The notes under the pieces: generated by a model
Told to the model about the DNA's origin: nothing
Seen by the model: the letters and a program-made list of their open reading frames with translations, nothing else
Databases searched by the model: none
Source: Cudoniella acicularis
Taxonomy: Eukaryota > Ascomycota > Leotiomycetes > Helotiales > Helotiaceae
Direction of reading: 5' to 3'
Assembly (NCBI GenBank): GCA_013054445.1
Contig: JAAMPI010001440.1
Coordinates: 1 to 14,444 of the forward strand
Length of the DNA stretch: 14,444 nt
Translations under genes and position numbers: made by a program
Shown: positions 1 to 8,047 of the stretch, piece after piece
Layout of the letters: every line of letters begins with the position of its first letter
How positions within the stretch are numbered: the first letter of the stretch is position 1

Positions 1-430
1 TATTCCACTTATCATGAGTTAACTCTTTTGCGAGACTATAGAAATTACACTTCAAAATAACTAAATAATCACCAATACATAGTTTAATTAGTTTAGATAT
101 ATGAGTTGGAAAATGTTTATGATATTTGACGCATTTAAGTGTTCAGCTATAGCTTCGCTTAAAAGCATTCAAATTTTGAAGTGTTTTCGTGCAAATCTAC
201 ACTACAGATTCCACCCTTCCTTTAAAGTTCCAACTTGGTTGTGTTATTTCTATATGCAGTAGTTTAAAAGACAAAACTACGGGATGACAAGGCAGTACCC
301 AAATTTTAGACCATACAGCCATACAAGCGCTTTTAGATATCGACAGTTGACAGGCTCGATGTACTTGTAAGTTAGTAAATTTGGATAACAACCTAGGAAG
401 CTACAATTTCCGAATTTCTCTCAACTTCTA
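1..430. other. AT-rich spacer, no gene seen
   Basis: This stretch is AT-rich and broken by stops in all frames. The only open frame above 60 codons (197-391, minus) has no recognisable domain or splice context. I see no gene in it. It precedes the first copy of the short-gene repeat. Confidence 0.6.
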
Positions 431-509
431 GAGCTTCCAACCAGCATTCACAACCCAACAGGCTAACACTTCCCCCCTCCCAAAAAATCATTTCGCCTTT
501 CCCCAGAAA

Positions 510-516
510 TATAAAA
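510..516 (+). promoter_or_regulatory. TATA box of short-gene copy 1
   Basis: TATAAAA lies 117 nt upstream of the ATG at 633. It is followed by a CT-rich stretch and then the C/A-rich leader shared with the other two copies. The extra spacing relative to copies 2 and 3 is largely an expanded CA run. Confidence 0.6.
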
Positions 517-575
517 TTTCCCACTCTCTTCCTCCACTTCCTCCTTCGAAACACAAATCTTAACCCACTTCTCAA

Positions 576-604
576 AACACACACACACACACACATACAC
601 ACAC
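576..604 (+). repeat. CA microsatellite in the 5' leader of copy 1
   Basis: A nearly pure CA dinucleotide tract with one T interruption sits at the place where copies 2 and 3 have only short CACCCACA or CACACA segments. It lengthens the untranslated leader of copy 1 and is likely polymorphic. Confidence 0.85.
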
Positions 605-632
605 CCAAAACTAGCAAGAAAGAAAGCATAAA

Positions 633-767
633 ATGAGCGGTATGAACGCCAACATCGGGAACTTCACCGGCGGACGTCGCCAACCAGGTGGGCCCCGTCG
701 ATCCATGGGAGGAGCCGGATTCTTCCCACCAGGCGGTATCTCCAACAACATGATAGGAGAACTATAA
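633..767 (+). CDS. Short Gly-rich protein, array copy 1 (44 aa)
   Basis: This ORF is too short for most gene finders. It starts at ATG 633 in the context ataaaATGA and ends at TAA 765-767, giving 44 residues. The product is rich in Gly, Asn, Met and Arg: it begins MSGMNANIG, has GRRQPGGPRRS at residues 14-24 and FFPPGG at 30-35. There is no signal peptide or membrane segment. The start is supported because the ATG occupies the same place after the shared leader as in the two downstream paralogues. MSGMN resembles the MNGMN of copy 3, and GFFPPGG matches GGFPPGG there. The stop codon lies inside a segment that recurs near 1983. The function is unknown. It could be a shortened, decaying member of the family. 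Confidence 0.55.
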   Translation: MSGMNANIGNFTGGRRQPGGPRRSMGGAGFFPPGGISNNMIGEL

Positions 768-815
768 CTATAGTAGATAAGTAATAAGTATCTTTAAGAA
801 TAATATTTTTTAGAT
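761..815 (+). repeat. 3' segment of copy 1, repeated near 1983
   Basis: The segment starting ACTATAACTAT, followed by AGATAAGTAA and AAGT, contains the stop codon of copy 1. It recurs at about 1983-2040 with a few substitutions. The second occurrence has no ORF in front of it. Confidence 0.7.
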
Positions 816-842
816 TTTTTAAAATTCTTTAATTCCCCAGTT

Positions 843-905
843 AACTTGGACTTGGTCTAATCCAGTTATTTTCTGACTCTCCAAGTCCAAGTCTAAGTCC
901 AAGTT
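843..905. repeat. Inverted repeat with AAGTCCA arms between copies 1 and 2
   Basis: AACTTGGACTTGG at 843-855 is the reverse complement of CCAAGTCCAAGT(T) sequence at 881-892, and again of AAGTCCAAGTT at 895-905. A further ACTTGGAC lies at 921-928. The transcript or the single strand could fold into a 12-bp stem with a loop of about 25 nt. It lies downstream of copy 1 and upstream of the copy 2 promoter. It could be a terminator-like or RNA-processing hairpin, or the end of a small mobile repeat. I see no target-site duplication. Confidence 0.65.
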
Positions 906-1028
906 TAGTTCTCCAGTCAGACTTGGACATGGCTAACCCTGATTCCCAGGTAAGATTCATAACCCTATCTTTAATACTCCCTTCCCGCCAAAGACTCATT
1001 TCCTAGTAGTTATTATTTCGGTAGAAGT

Positions 1029-1035
1029 TATAAAT
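1029..1035 (+). promoter_or_regulatory. TATA box of short-gene copy 2
   Basis: TATAAAT lies 92 nt upstream of the ATG at 1127, within TATAAATTCTCC, a string shared exactly with copy 3. An AAAGACTCA block sits about 60 nt upstream in copy 2 and about 30 nt upstream in copy 3. Confidence 0.65.
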
Positions 1036-1126
1036 TCTCCTCTCCCCACCAACAACCTCTTCCAAAACACAAATCTTAACCAACTTCTCAAAACACCCAC
1101 AAACATAAACACAACAAGAACACAAA

Positions 1127-1485
1127 ATGAAACTGCTCTTCACCAGACGACGTCACCGACGACGCCGATCAGGCCGGACACACTCACGACGCCGACCCTG
1201 GATGAACAATCCATATATGCAACATCCCAGTATGAATCCATACGCGCAAGGAGGCCTAGGAGGTCCAGGTGGTATGATGATCCCTATGCCCAAGGTCCCG
1301 GCGGCCCATCCGGTATGATGGATCCCTACGTACAAGGTCCTGGTGGTCTAGGTGGTATGATGAATCCCTATGCACAAGGTCTAGGCGGTCCACCCGGTAT
1401 GATGAATCCCTACGCGCAAGGTCCAGGTAGTCCACCCGGCATGATGAACCCATACGCACAAGGTCTACTGAAGAGAAGAAGATAG
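1127..1485 (+). CDS. Repeat-bearing paralogue, array copy 2, frame interrupted
   Basis: From ATG 1127 the frame runs to TGA 1316-1318 (63 aa). The N-terminus is strongly basic (residues 7-23 nearly all Arg/His/Ser) and is followed by MNPYAQGG-type repeats. Six 42-bp units start at 1232, 1274, 1315, 1357, 1399 and 1441. The unit at 1274 is 41 nt long and lacks the first base of the Asn/Asp codon after MetMet. Downstream units stay open in the shifted frame to TAG 1483-1485 and end in LLKRRR, like the KRRR near the C-terminus of copy 3. An uninterrupted version would be about 119 residues. Either this is a one-base deletion, or an 80-nt intron (GT at 1272, CTAG ending 1351) restores the same frame. 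Function is unknown; an arginine-rich N-terminus could suit nucleic-acid binding, which is only inference. Confidence 0.6.
1232..1482 (+). repeat. 42-bp tandem coding repeat, six units
   Basis: The unit encodes 14 residues of the pattern MMNPYAQGxGGxxG. Starts are at 1232, 1274, 1315, 1357, 1399 and 1441, with spacings of 42, 41, 42, 42 and 42; the last unit is partial. Differences between units are mostly at third positions (CCA/CCC, TAC/TAT, GCG/GCA), which points to past selection on the peptide. Repeat slippage could readily change copy number. Confidence 0.9.
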
Positions 1486-2130
1486 GGGAAGATCTTGAGA
1501 TGCTTGCTCCCAGGAACCGTTGGGGTTTGCAATAGAAGAATTGCTCGCGAGGGGTGAAGGGGAGTGATAATACATACACAAATAAAAAATACTCAACTGA
1601 GCCCTCAAACTATCTATTACAATTTTACTACTAGTAATCGCTTCATAATTATTCTATAGACTACAGTACTACTTAACTACTGCTAGCCGATTTTCCCCTC
1701 TCACCAAAGCCAAGCATCGTACCATGAATTTCACTTGACAACAACAAACGTAATTTTTATTATTAGAACAAGTAAAATAGACCTAGTTAATCGCATTTGA
1801 TCACTATTTAATTTATATACTAAAATTTGCTTAATTATGTTATCCCACACCTTAATATTTAGTGTGCCACCTATCTACCTCGATATAGGGCCACAACTCT
1901 CCTCTGCATATTACCGATAAGCGTATCAAAGAACTCCTTTGGATTTGTATCCCATGTAGCCTGTAGACAGGCAGGAACGCAGAAACTATAACTATGATAG
2001 ATAAGTAACAAGTCTCTCTTATAATGTTGAAAAATATATTCTAATCTCTGACTGTCCACTTAACCTCTAACCGAGGTTCACAGCCCAACAACTTGACACC
2101 CTACTAAAGACTCACCCGCTTCCCTTTTTG
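1486..2130. other. Spacer between copies 2 and 3
   Basis: The first 200 nt are the 3' tail shared with copy 3, including AATAAA at 1581-1586, a plausible poly(A)-positioning element. The middle is AT-rich. About 1983-2040 repeats the 3' end of copy 1. The end (from about 2075) is the upstream part of the copy 3 leader. No ORF is convincing. Confidence 0.6.
1983..2040 (+). repeat. Orphan copy of the copy 1 3' segment
   Basis: ACTATAACTATGATAGATAA resembles the segment around the copy 1 stop codon (761-815). There is no matching ORF or TATA-plus-leader immediately before it. It may be what remains of a fourth unit deleted between copies 2 and 3. Confidence 0.55.
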
Positions 2131-2137
2131 CTAAAGG

Positions 2138-2144
2138 TATAAAT
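2138..2144 (+). promoter_or_regulatory. TATA box of short-gene copy 3
   Basis: TATAAAT lies 89 nt upstream of the ATG at 2233 and is followed by the shared CT-rich and C/A-rich leader. The TATA-to-ATG spacing is almost the same as in copy 2, which supports a common promoter. Confidence 0.65.
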
Positions 2145-2232
2145 TCTCCCCCTCTCACCCTTCACCTCCTCGAAACACAAAACCAACACCACTTCTCAAC
2201 ACACACATAAACACAACAAAAAAAAGAACAAA

Positions 2233-2499
2233 ATGAACAAAATGAACGGTATGAACCCCCAACTCGCCATGCCACCCTTCAATAACGGACGTCCCCGACC
2301 ACGCTTCGAAGGACTCGGGGGGTTCCCACCAGGCGGCCCACCCGGCCCCTATCCTTACAACAACACCATGTTGTTCAAGAAGCAGCCCGGAATGATGACA
2401 CCGTATGATCTTCCCATGTACCTTTCGGGTGGGAAGCTTTATGGCAGGGAAGGGAATGGGAGGAGTAGAAAGAGAAGAAGATTGGGGAGCGAGGTCTGA
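2233..2499 (+). CDS. Short Gly/Pro/Met-rich protein, array copy 3 (88 aa)
   Basis: This is the longest intact ORF of the array. It starts at ATG 2233 in the context acaaaATGA. The N-terminus MNKMNGMN resembles copy 1, GRPRPRF at residues 19-25 matches the basic block, and GGFPPGGPPGPYPYNN at 29-44 matches the FPPGG motif of copy 1. A Met/Tyr-rich middle is followed by a basic C-terminus with RSRKRRR at residues 77-83, a candidate nuclear-localisation cluster. I see no signal peptide, membrane helix or catalytic motif, and the composition suggests disorder. The 3' flank is homologous to that of copy 2. The family is not recognised. A non-coding role for the conserved leader and tail cannot be excluded. 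Confidence 0.6.
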   Translation: MNKMNGMNPQLAMPPFNNGRPRPRFEGLGGFPPGGPPGPYPYNNTMLFKKQPGMMTPYDLPMYLSGGKLYGREGNGRSRKRRRLGSEV

Positions 2500-2725
2500 G
2501 ATACTTGCTCCGCACTCCTGGGAACTTAGAGAGTGTTTGCAGTAGGAGTATTGCTCGAGACGTGTGAGGGAGAGAGACATGGAGTGACATCAAGATAGAT
2601 GAGCTTCTTAGGAATATGTACACTTGTATCTGTTCAGTACATAGATCAATAGAAACACTCAACTTAACTAGGCCCTCGAACTATTCCGATTTTACTACTA
2701 GTAATCGGGTAGTCGCTATTCTAAG
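2500..2725 (+). repeat. 3' tail of copy 3, homologous to that of copy 2
   Basis: Blocks shared with about 1497-1690 include GAGATACTTGCTCC, TTTGCAGTAG, ATTGCTCG, GGAGTGA, CACTCAACT and TTTTACTACTAGTAATCG. Conservation beyond the ORF shows that the duplicated unit was the whole transcription unit, not just the coding part. Confidence 0.75.
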
Positions 2726-2952
2726 GGCTAACTCGCAGTCAGGTACCCTGAAAATAACACTTGTGATGAGTAACAAACATCTTCTATGATCTTTTTGAAA
2801 GGAAACTTTTACTTCCTATTCCTATTCCAAGATGAAAAGCTATTAACAATTAATACTTCGCTTTCCGACTCCTAATATTCCAAGACAAACCAGACGCCTT
2901 TTCATTCTAGCCCAGAATAGAGCCACCACCCTAATTATCTATTCTTTACGAC

Positions 2953-5156
2953 CTAAGCTCTGGCAGAAGGATCTACCTCTCTCCCCGTAGAGAAGCTACT
3001 GTGATGATACACAACCTTCTCATCATTGTACAATCTCTCAGGCTCAACATTCTGCCAAAGAATATAGCGTCTGAAAAAGTAGACCAATTGTCTCGAGCCA
3101 TACGCAGCGTGATCGCGTGTACGCACACTGAAAACCTGATCCAATTCCTCAAGGGTTCTGCCCTTTGTCTCAGGAACGAAGAACAAGACGCCGAAGAAGC
3201 CAATAATGTTCCAGCAAGCGTACCAGGCAAAAGCTCCTTGTGGCTGGAAGGCCTTGACAAGAGAGGGCCATGTGACGGAAAGGACGAAGTTGAAGAACCA
3301 GGTAGTTGCAGTCGCGAAGGACATTCCCAGGCCTCGGATGTAGAGAGGATAGGCTTCGGCGGAGTATGTGAATGGTACAGGACCTTCACCAGGGGAGTAC
3401 ACAATGCCAAAGAGATAGATTCCGAGAGCGATACAAGCGATATGAGCTGTGGATGAGACAGGGATCCAGAAACTGAATCCAGTGAAGAACAAACAGAGTG
3501 CCATCAGAGGAAAGGTTGTCAGCAGGAGGTTGCGGCGGCCAAAGTTGTCGATGGTGTAAATGGCTGGAAGAGCAAAGAGGAAGTTAATGACGCCGAATCC
3601 CATGGATGCTCCAAGGGCACTGATCTCGGAGAGATTGGCCTGGAGGAAGATCTCGGAGGAGTAATAGGCGATAACATTGACACCACAGAACTATACTGAA
3701 TTAGTATTGTTGACAAATGGTGTTTAAGAATGGGTTTTACCTGCTGCATAAACATTACGATTTCAGAAGCTTGGAAAGCTCGGCGATTTCGGGGTACTGT
3801 AAAGATCTCCATAACCTTGTTTCGTCCAAGTATCATGGTTTCCCTTTCAGCCTCGAGAAGAGTATTCATGTAAAAGATATCCCGTGCAGCCTGGACTTTG
3901 TTATAGCGAAGTGTGCACATGCTGCTGTATGCCTTTTGGTGACGATCCTTGCTCATATACCATCGGGGGGACTCGGGGCAGAAGAACACGAAGCAGCAGA
4001 CGATAACAGCGGGTAACATTGCAGAGCCTGGTGAAGATGAAATCAGCTCAGTGTTTATAACATAATTGGCAATACTGCAGATGATCGAAGAAATGGGGGG
4101 GGGGGGGCAGGAAAGTTATTGCAGTTACGTGGAATATTAACTTACCCATCATCAATCGCCAGTTGAGACCAGTGATACCTGGCTTGTCCGGAACGTGATA
4201 GAAAGCAAGATCAGCCGCATAACCAACCATGATACCGAAAGCTGTTTGTTGTTAGCAGAGTGCATCATACAGAGGTACCGATTTCATTACCAGTCCACAT
4301 TTGCCATTGCATGACCAAAGCGCCACGAATTGAAGACGGTGCGCACTCAGCAGCGTACATAGGTACGGTGGCAGACTTTGGGCCAATTCCAAACCCGAGA
4401 GCAAACCGAGCAATAAACATATGCCACCAGGAGCCAGTAAAGGCTTGCCAGAAACAAGCTATGGCGGAAATTACGCAAGTGAGAAAGACAGTACCACGAC
4501 GACCAAATTTATTGTTGAGCGGTTGGGTGAGCCAGCATCCGATAGTTGCACAGCAGAGGTAGGGAGCTGAGTTAACCAGGCCGACGAGCCAAGAGTCTCT
4601 TGAGCTGCTTTTGTCGCCAATACCGAATTGTTGAGTATAGAAAATCTGGGCTCCATTTACAACAGTCTCATCTGTAAATCTAGCATTAGAATATGGCCAA
4701 CGAGGCGTAATTGGAGTACATACCCATGCCCTGTACTGCTGCACATGTAGAGCAAAGGACAATGATTAAGTAGAGGAGCCATGGCTGCGACCATTTGTGG
4801 GTAAATTCTTTTGAAAACACCTCACGTTCTTCAGCAGTAAGGCTATCGACTTCAGCATATGCAGCAGGATTCTGAGCAACGATGGCACCTAATCTGAAAG
4901 CTCGAATATCTGCTTCATCGCCAATTTGATGGCTTCTGCAATAGTCCTCGCCTTTCTGGGCCAACTCCTGGTGGGTGAGTCCTGCCAAAGGGTTTGCTAA
5001 TTTTGCATTAATATTGTGTCTTAATTGGTCGACATCGATGTTTGAATTTTCCGAACCGACAGCGGTATTCTCGATCTTCTCTTCTTCATAATTGGAGGGG
5101 TTGCTGCTTGAGGTCCTGTCTTTCTCCCCAGGTTTCTCACTGGAAACTGGTGCCAT
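2953..5156 (-). CDS. MFS sugar-porter family transporter (five exons, 644 aa)
   Basis: This is a plasma-membrane-type sugar/H+ symporter of the MFS sugar porter family; the exact sugar cannot be told. Exons on the minus strand are 5156-4724, 4671-4291, 4241-4146, 4027-3741 and 3690-2953, separated by introns of 52, 49, 118 and 50 nt with GTATGT, GTAATG, GTAAGT and GTAAAA donors. All joins keep frame. A hydrophilic N-terminus of about 115 residues precedes the first helix. AVQGMDETVVNGAQ spans the first junction. Family motifs are FGRRG at about 200-204 (loop 2-3), PESPRW at 321-326 (after helix 6), DNFGRR at 447-452 (loop 8-9) and PETKGR at 572-577 (after helix 12). The length is normal for fungal members with a long N-terminus. 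Intron 3 holds a 13-base G run. The gene looks intact. Confidence 0.93.
4095..4107 (+). repeat. Run of 13 G inside transporter intron 3
   Basis: The homopolymer lies in the 118-nt third intron of the transporter, which is about twice the length of its sister introns. It does not affect coding, but its length is likely unstable and prone to sequencing error. Confidence 0.9.
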
Positions 5157-6129
5157 GATTTTGCGCTGTTATTGGTGATTTGATTTTTTGAAGTACAAAA
5201 TTCGGTAGAATAGAGTGATTGAAAACAATAGAGTTCTTTATGTAAGTTGTGTAATTGATGTCATCTAAGGGATGACGAAATATGCTGGGGAGGTAGAAGT
5301 GAATGATTTGATGAGGAATATGGGACTTAAATAATGCTGGGGAAAGTTCGACTAACCTTCCCATATTCCCACAAAGTGCAGGATTTACAGCGTGACCATC
5401 AATACCATATTTGGCTTGGGAAAGTGCCATGCGGGTAGGGCCTGGTGCGGGGCTTGGGGCTTGGGGAATGGGGAAGGGACCTCTTGGGACCAACTTTGGT
5501 AGCATGAGCAAGGGAATCACTCCCATTGGCTGAAAAAGATACAATTTCCCAATCAGAGCAAAGGTAGGTCCCTGAATACTGGGGCCCGGCTTACACTCGA
5601 TTTTTGAAAGAAGGCAGGCTCACTGGCCAAAGTAACTATCAAGTCACGCGGCGATCTCAAGAAGACACTGGCCCCTCTTACCACATAAATTTCTTACCTT
5701 CGTAATCCAGATTCTAATACTAACTCTTTAATTCTGCGGTAGGCAAAGAGAAGCTATCGTGGGTTGGGGCCACCTATGACCGCAGCTTCCTACTCCCTAA
5801 ACATTATTGGGTCCCAAATATTCCGCCTTGTCTTATCCATACGTCATATGAGAAGGGGGAGGTAGGATTAATGTCCGTAATTCTTTCAATCAGAGTAAGT
5901 TCCGAGTCGTGAAGGTGGTTGAGGGTGCAGTGCTGGCGGTGATCTTTGACATTTTCAGAGGTTGCTTTTGTGTTGTGGTTTGTGCAGCTCTTGCAAGGAT
6001 CCCTGTGTTGTGACGTCGAACGCCAGCCGCTGATGGCGCCGTTAGCTTGGCTTTCGTGAAACTTGACACTTGTCTCGTGATACGCCACGCGATTTCCAGA
6101 AGAGACTTGCTTTCATTAGAAGGCCTAGA
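5157..6129. other. Long intergenic region upstream of the transporter
   Basis: The proximal 400 nt are probably the transporter promoter, with G-rich tracts on the plus strand. Open frames at 5137-5544 and 5804-6088 (both minus) have no recognisable motifs or supporting splice context, and the first overlaps the transporter start. I see no supported gene between 5157 and 6129. Confidence 0.5.
5285..5584. promoter_or_regulatory. CreA/Mig1-type motifs upstream of the transporter
   Basis: Matches to the fungal carbon-catabolite repressor consensus SYGGRG occur at 5285-5290 (CTGGGG), 5337-5342 (CTGGGG), 5447-5452 (GCGGGG) and 5579-5584 (CTGGGG), 130-430 nt upstream of the transporter start. One to two matches would be expected by chance in this length, so the excess is modest. 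Glucose repression of a sugar transporter would be biologically ordinary. Confidence 0.3.
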
Positions 6130-6531
6130 CTACCAATCAAGTCTGCTCTCTGCTAAACTACTGAGTTTATGCCTGGCCCCCAAACTAAATGCCTTAGGTT
6201 TATGAATGGTAACAACGACCTCACTCAATTCCATACCTTGACGTGGATGAGGATACCTCATTTCTCCCAGGCCGATAACCTGCCGTACTCGGCAGCAGTG
6301 TGGTAAAAACGGCAAAGCACTGGTTTTAACTCGTGTCTCTTGAGTGCAATGGAGGACCGTAGGGAACTCAACTTTAGGAGGTGAAATGGAAAAGCTGACA
6401 CGAATAGCTTCCGGCTTGGATATATGATCACGACAAAAGAAATCGAATATTGGAAAGAATGATGCATTGCGGTGAATACCATGGGCCGTGTTCTTCTTCC
6501 TATCAGCATCTGTTCCGGTAATAGTGCTTTC
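6130..6531 (-). pseudogene. Frame-broken coding relic behind the dehydrogenase
   Basis: The frame of the upstream dehydrogenase continues past its TAG (6532-6534) for another 133 codons to a TAG at 6130-6132 but lacks an early ATG. It contains protein-like stretches: ITGTDADRKKN, KPEAIRVSFSISPPKVEFP and, near the end, MELSEVVVTIHKPKAFSLGA. A second frame supplies FYHTAAEYGRLSAWE (about 6309-6265) immediately before the last block, so an ancestral reading would need frame changes. The GTDA...KPxxIxVSxS opening and the ExVVVxIxKPKAF ending loosely resemble the dihydroneopterin aldolase (FolB) fold, where similar phrases occur. This is a weak by-eye likeness, not a domain call. It could also be chance open frame. 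Confidence 0.3.
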
Positions 6532-7316
6532 CTACTTTCCGGCTTTACTATAATTTACGGATTTCCGAGCCCAGGCTCTCCCTATCGTTACTGGGAGACT
6601 GCCTCTCCAATCCCCCTTTTCCACTTTCCACTTGAGCAAAGACCCCCCGCTTGAGATGACAACAGATCCGGTATTGTTGTTGTCCTTCATCAAGTAGATA
6701 TAGGCCTCGCCAACCTCTTCAGGAGTTCCAACCTTGTCCAACAGAGCAGTCTTTGCAACTTCCGCCATACGCTTTGCGCGGACCTCTTCGGGGCCCTGGG
6801 TTTCAGTGTCGGTGGTGCCAGGACTAACCAAGCTAACGCGAATGGGTGCAAGGTCTAGAGCGAAGGAACGGGTCAACCCAATCAAAGCTGCACCCCAGCC
6901 AGAAGCGACAGCTAGGCCTTTGTAAGGTTTCTCGGCGATCTGACCACTGGTAAAAGTGATGGACGAGGTGTGGCTCTGCTTCATGTGCTTGGGAGCGATC
7001 TTTGCAATCAAGATGGGCACGTTGAATAAGAACTGAGCATCGCTGCGAAGGAATTCGATGGTGACATTTTGGAGGAGCCTGAAGTCTAGCCTAACGGCTG
7101 TATATACGATATGATCGAGGGGACGGCCGATCGCCTTTGTAACATCGGCGAAGAGTTTTTCGAGACCGGCTTCTACGTCGTCCTGGCTAACGTCGACAGT
7201 GAAGCCAGAAATATTGGCTTGCGGGATGGCTGCCTGGATCTTTTTGACAGCATTATCGACACGAGCTGCGTTGGATGTCCGATGACCAACAGGTTCGATC
7301 CAGAGATGGGTGGCAT
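6532..7316 (-). pseudogene. Short-chain dehydrogenase/reductase lacking the cofactor motif
   Basis: From about residue RTSNAARVDNAV onward the protein follows the fungal SDR family: DVSQDD, LDHIVYTA, SSITFTSG, GLTRSFALDLAPIRVSLVSPGTTDTE and a C-terminal STG-like TGSVVISSGGSLL. The NAD(P)-binding TGxxxGIG motif is absent. In another frame, ATG 7316 opens MPPISGSNLLVIG, the normal start of the first beta strand, and ends at 7278. The recognisable SDR then resumes in the shifted frame with RTSNAAR. The junction falls at the overlap CGGA, as if about 30 codons had been deleted between short direct repeats. The YxxxK catalytic pair is also not visible (SGWGAALIGL there), which occurs in some atypical fungal members. 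An in-frame ORF from 7428 exists, but its first 50 residues do not look like an SDR. A functional enzyme is unlikely. Confidence 0.7.
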
Positions 7317-7428
7317 GTTGACAGGCTTTGGAGAAGTGCTGTAAAGTCGTGTTCAGTATTGTGTTCATGGATGTGTCGTCTCCATGTTTTGAAAAAACTA
7401 AGAGCAGAGCGCTAGCAACACAACACAA

Positions 7429-8047
7429 AAGCTCATCGGCTATTTAGCGAAATCTCCGCTATCTCTGCTTATTGCGTTATAGATTAGTTTGTGCCTCGTT
7501 GGTAAAGCACGGCTGATTGGATGCCAACAACCTGGAATCAGAAAGGTAAGCATGTACGAGTGAGATTGCTCCTCACGAAAGCTGCCCTACAGCTGCCCTG
7601 CTTTGAGGTAGTATGCATTTCTAAGACGAAAATAAAACCGGCCATAAGGATTCGACCAATTATAATAAGATTGAAGATTGGTTCTATTTCCAATTGTAAG
7701 TGTTCACTTTCATGAATGTTCTTCGGAATTTGTCAGGAAGACACGCCTATCAAGTGAACAAGTATTTATATTCTCACCTGTGTGGCGGATGAATAGAAGA
7801 GAAGCGGCGCGGGAGGGAGATTTTCAAAACGACATGAGTCAACAGTCTCAATCTTAGGACTAAAACCAAGACACATCCCGGCTGAAGGACTTGCCTGAAG
7901 ACTTCTCCTTAATTAGTCAATGTCAAATGAAAAAATAAGAGTTTTATTTAATATCTATACATTGAACTCGGTTAAATTTTGCGCAACATTGAAAGCAATG
8001 GTAATAGCATAGGAATACATTAAATTAAAGAAAGTCTTATTATATCC
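7429..8047. other. Intergenic, no gene seen
   Basis: This stretch includes a strongly AT-rich part from about 7910 to 8050. An open frame at 7521-7715 (plus) has no domain-like features. I find no RNA gene or repeat here. Confidence 0.5.

Larger units (their letters stand above)
440..2725 (+). repeat. Tandem array of three diverged short transcription units
   Basis: Three head-to-tail units each contain a TATA box, a pyrimidine-rich then C/A-rich leader, an ATG in a cAAAATG-like context and a short Gly/Pro-rich ORF. The leaders share blocks such as AACACAAATCTTAAC (copies 1 and 2), CACTTCTCAA (copies 1 and 3) and AACACAACAA before the ATG (copies 2 and 3). Copies 2 and 3 also share a 3' region: an AAGAGAAGAAGAT block at the ORF end, GAGATNCTTGCTCC, TTTGCANTAG, ATTGCTCG and TTTTACTACTAGTAATCG. 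Coding parts are conserved only in patches, for example a GGACGTC-type block and TTCCCACCAGGCGG in copies 1 and 3. The simplest reading is tandem duplication followed by rapid ORF divergence. I do not recognise the family. Confidence 0.85.

Noticed and set aside
1232..1482. 42-bp repeats as a CRISPR array
   Set aside because: There are no spacers, the units are contiguous and encode a periodic peptide, and the genome is eukaryotic.
1153..1579. Minus-strand open frames across the 42-bp repeat
   Set aside because: The open reverse frames are a consequence of repeat periodicity; the leader, start context and tail all place the gene on the plus strand.
3001..3456. Plus-strand open frame of 151 codons
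   Set aside because: It lies antisense to the last exon of the transporter, whose protein motifs and splice joins are unambiguous.
3717..4562. Plus-strand open frames at 3717-4016 and 4260-4562
   Set aside because: Both are antisense shadows of transporter exons and introns, with no motifs of their own.
5137..5544. Minus-strand open frame of 135 codons
   Set aside because: It overlaps the transporter start in another frame and covers its promoter; the Pro-rich composition comes from G-rich tracts on the other strand.
7290..7310. GGTTCGATCC as a tRNA B-box
   Set aside because: There is no A-box or cloverleaf around it, and it lies inside the dehydrogenase coding region.
7317..7428. Longer dehydrogenase start at 7428
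   Set aside because: The extra residues do not resemble an SDR N-terminus, whereas ATG 7316 in another frame gives the expected first beta strand.
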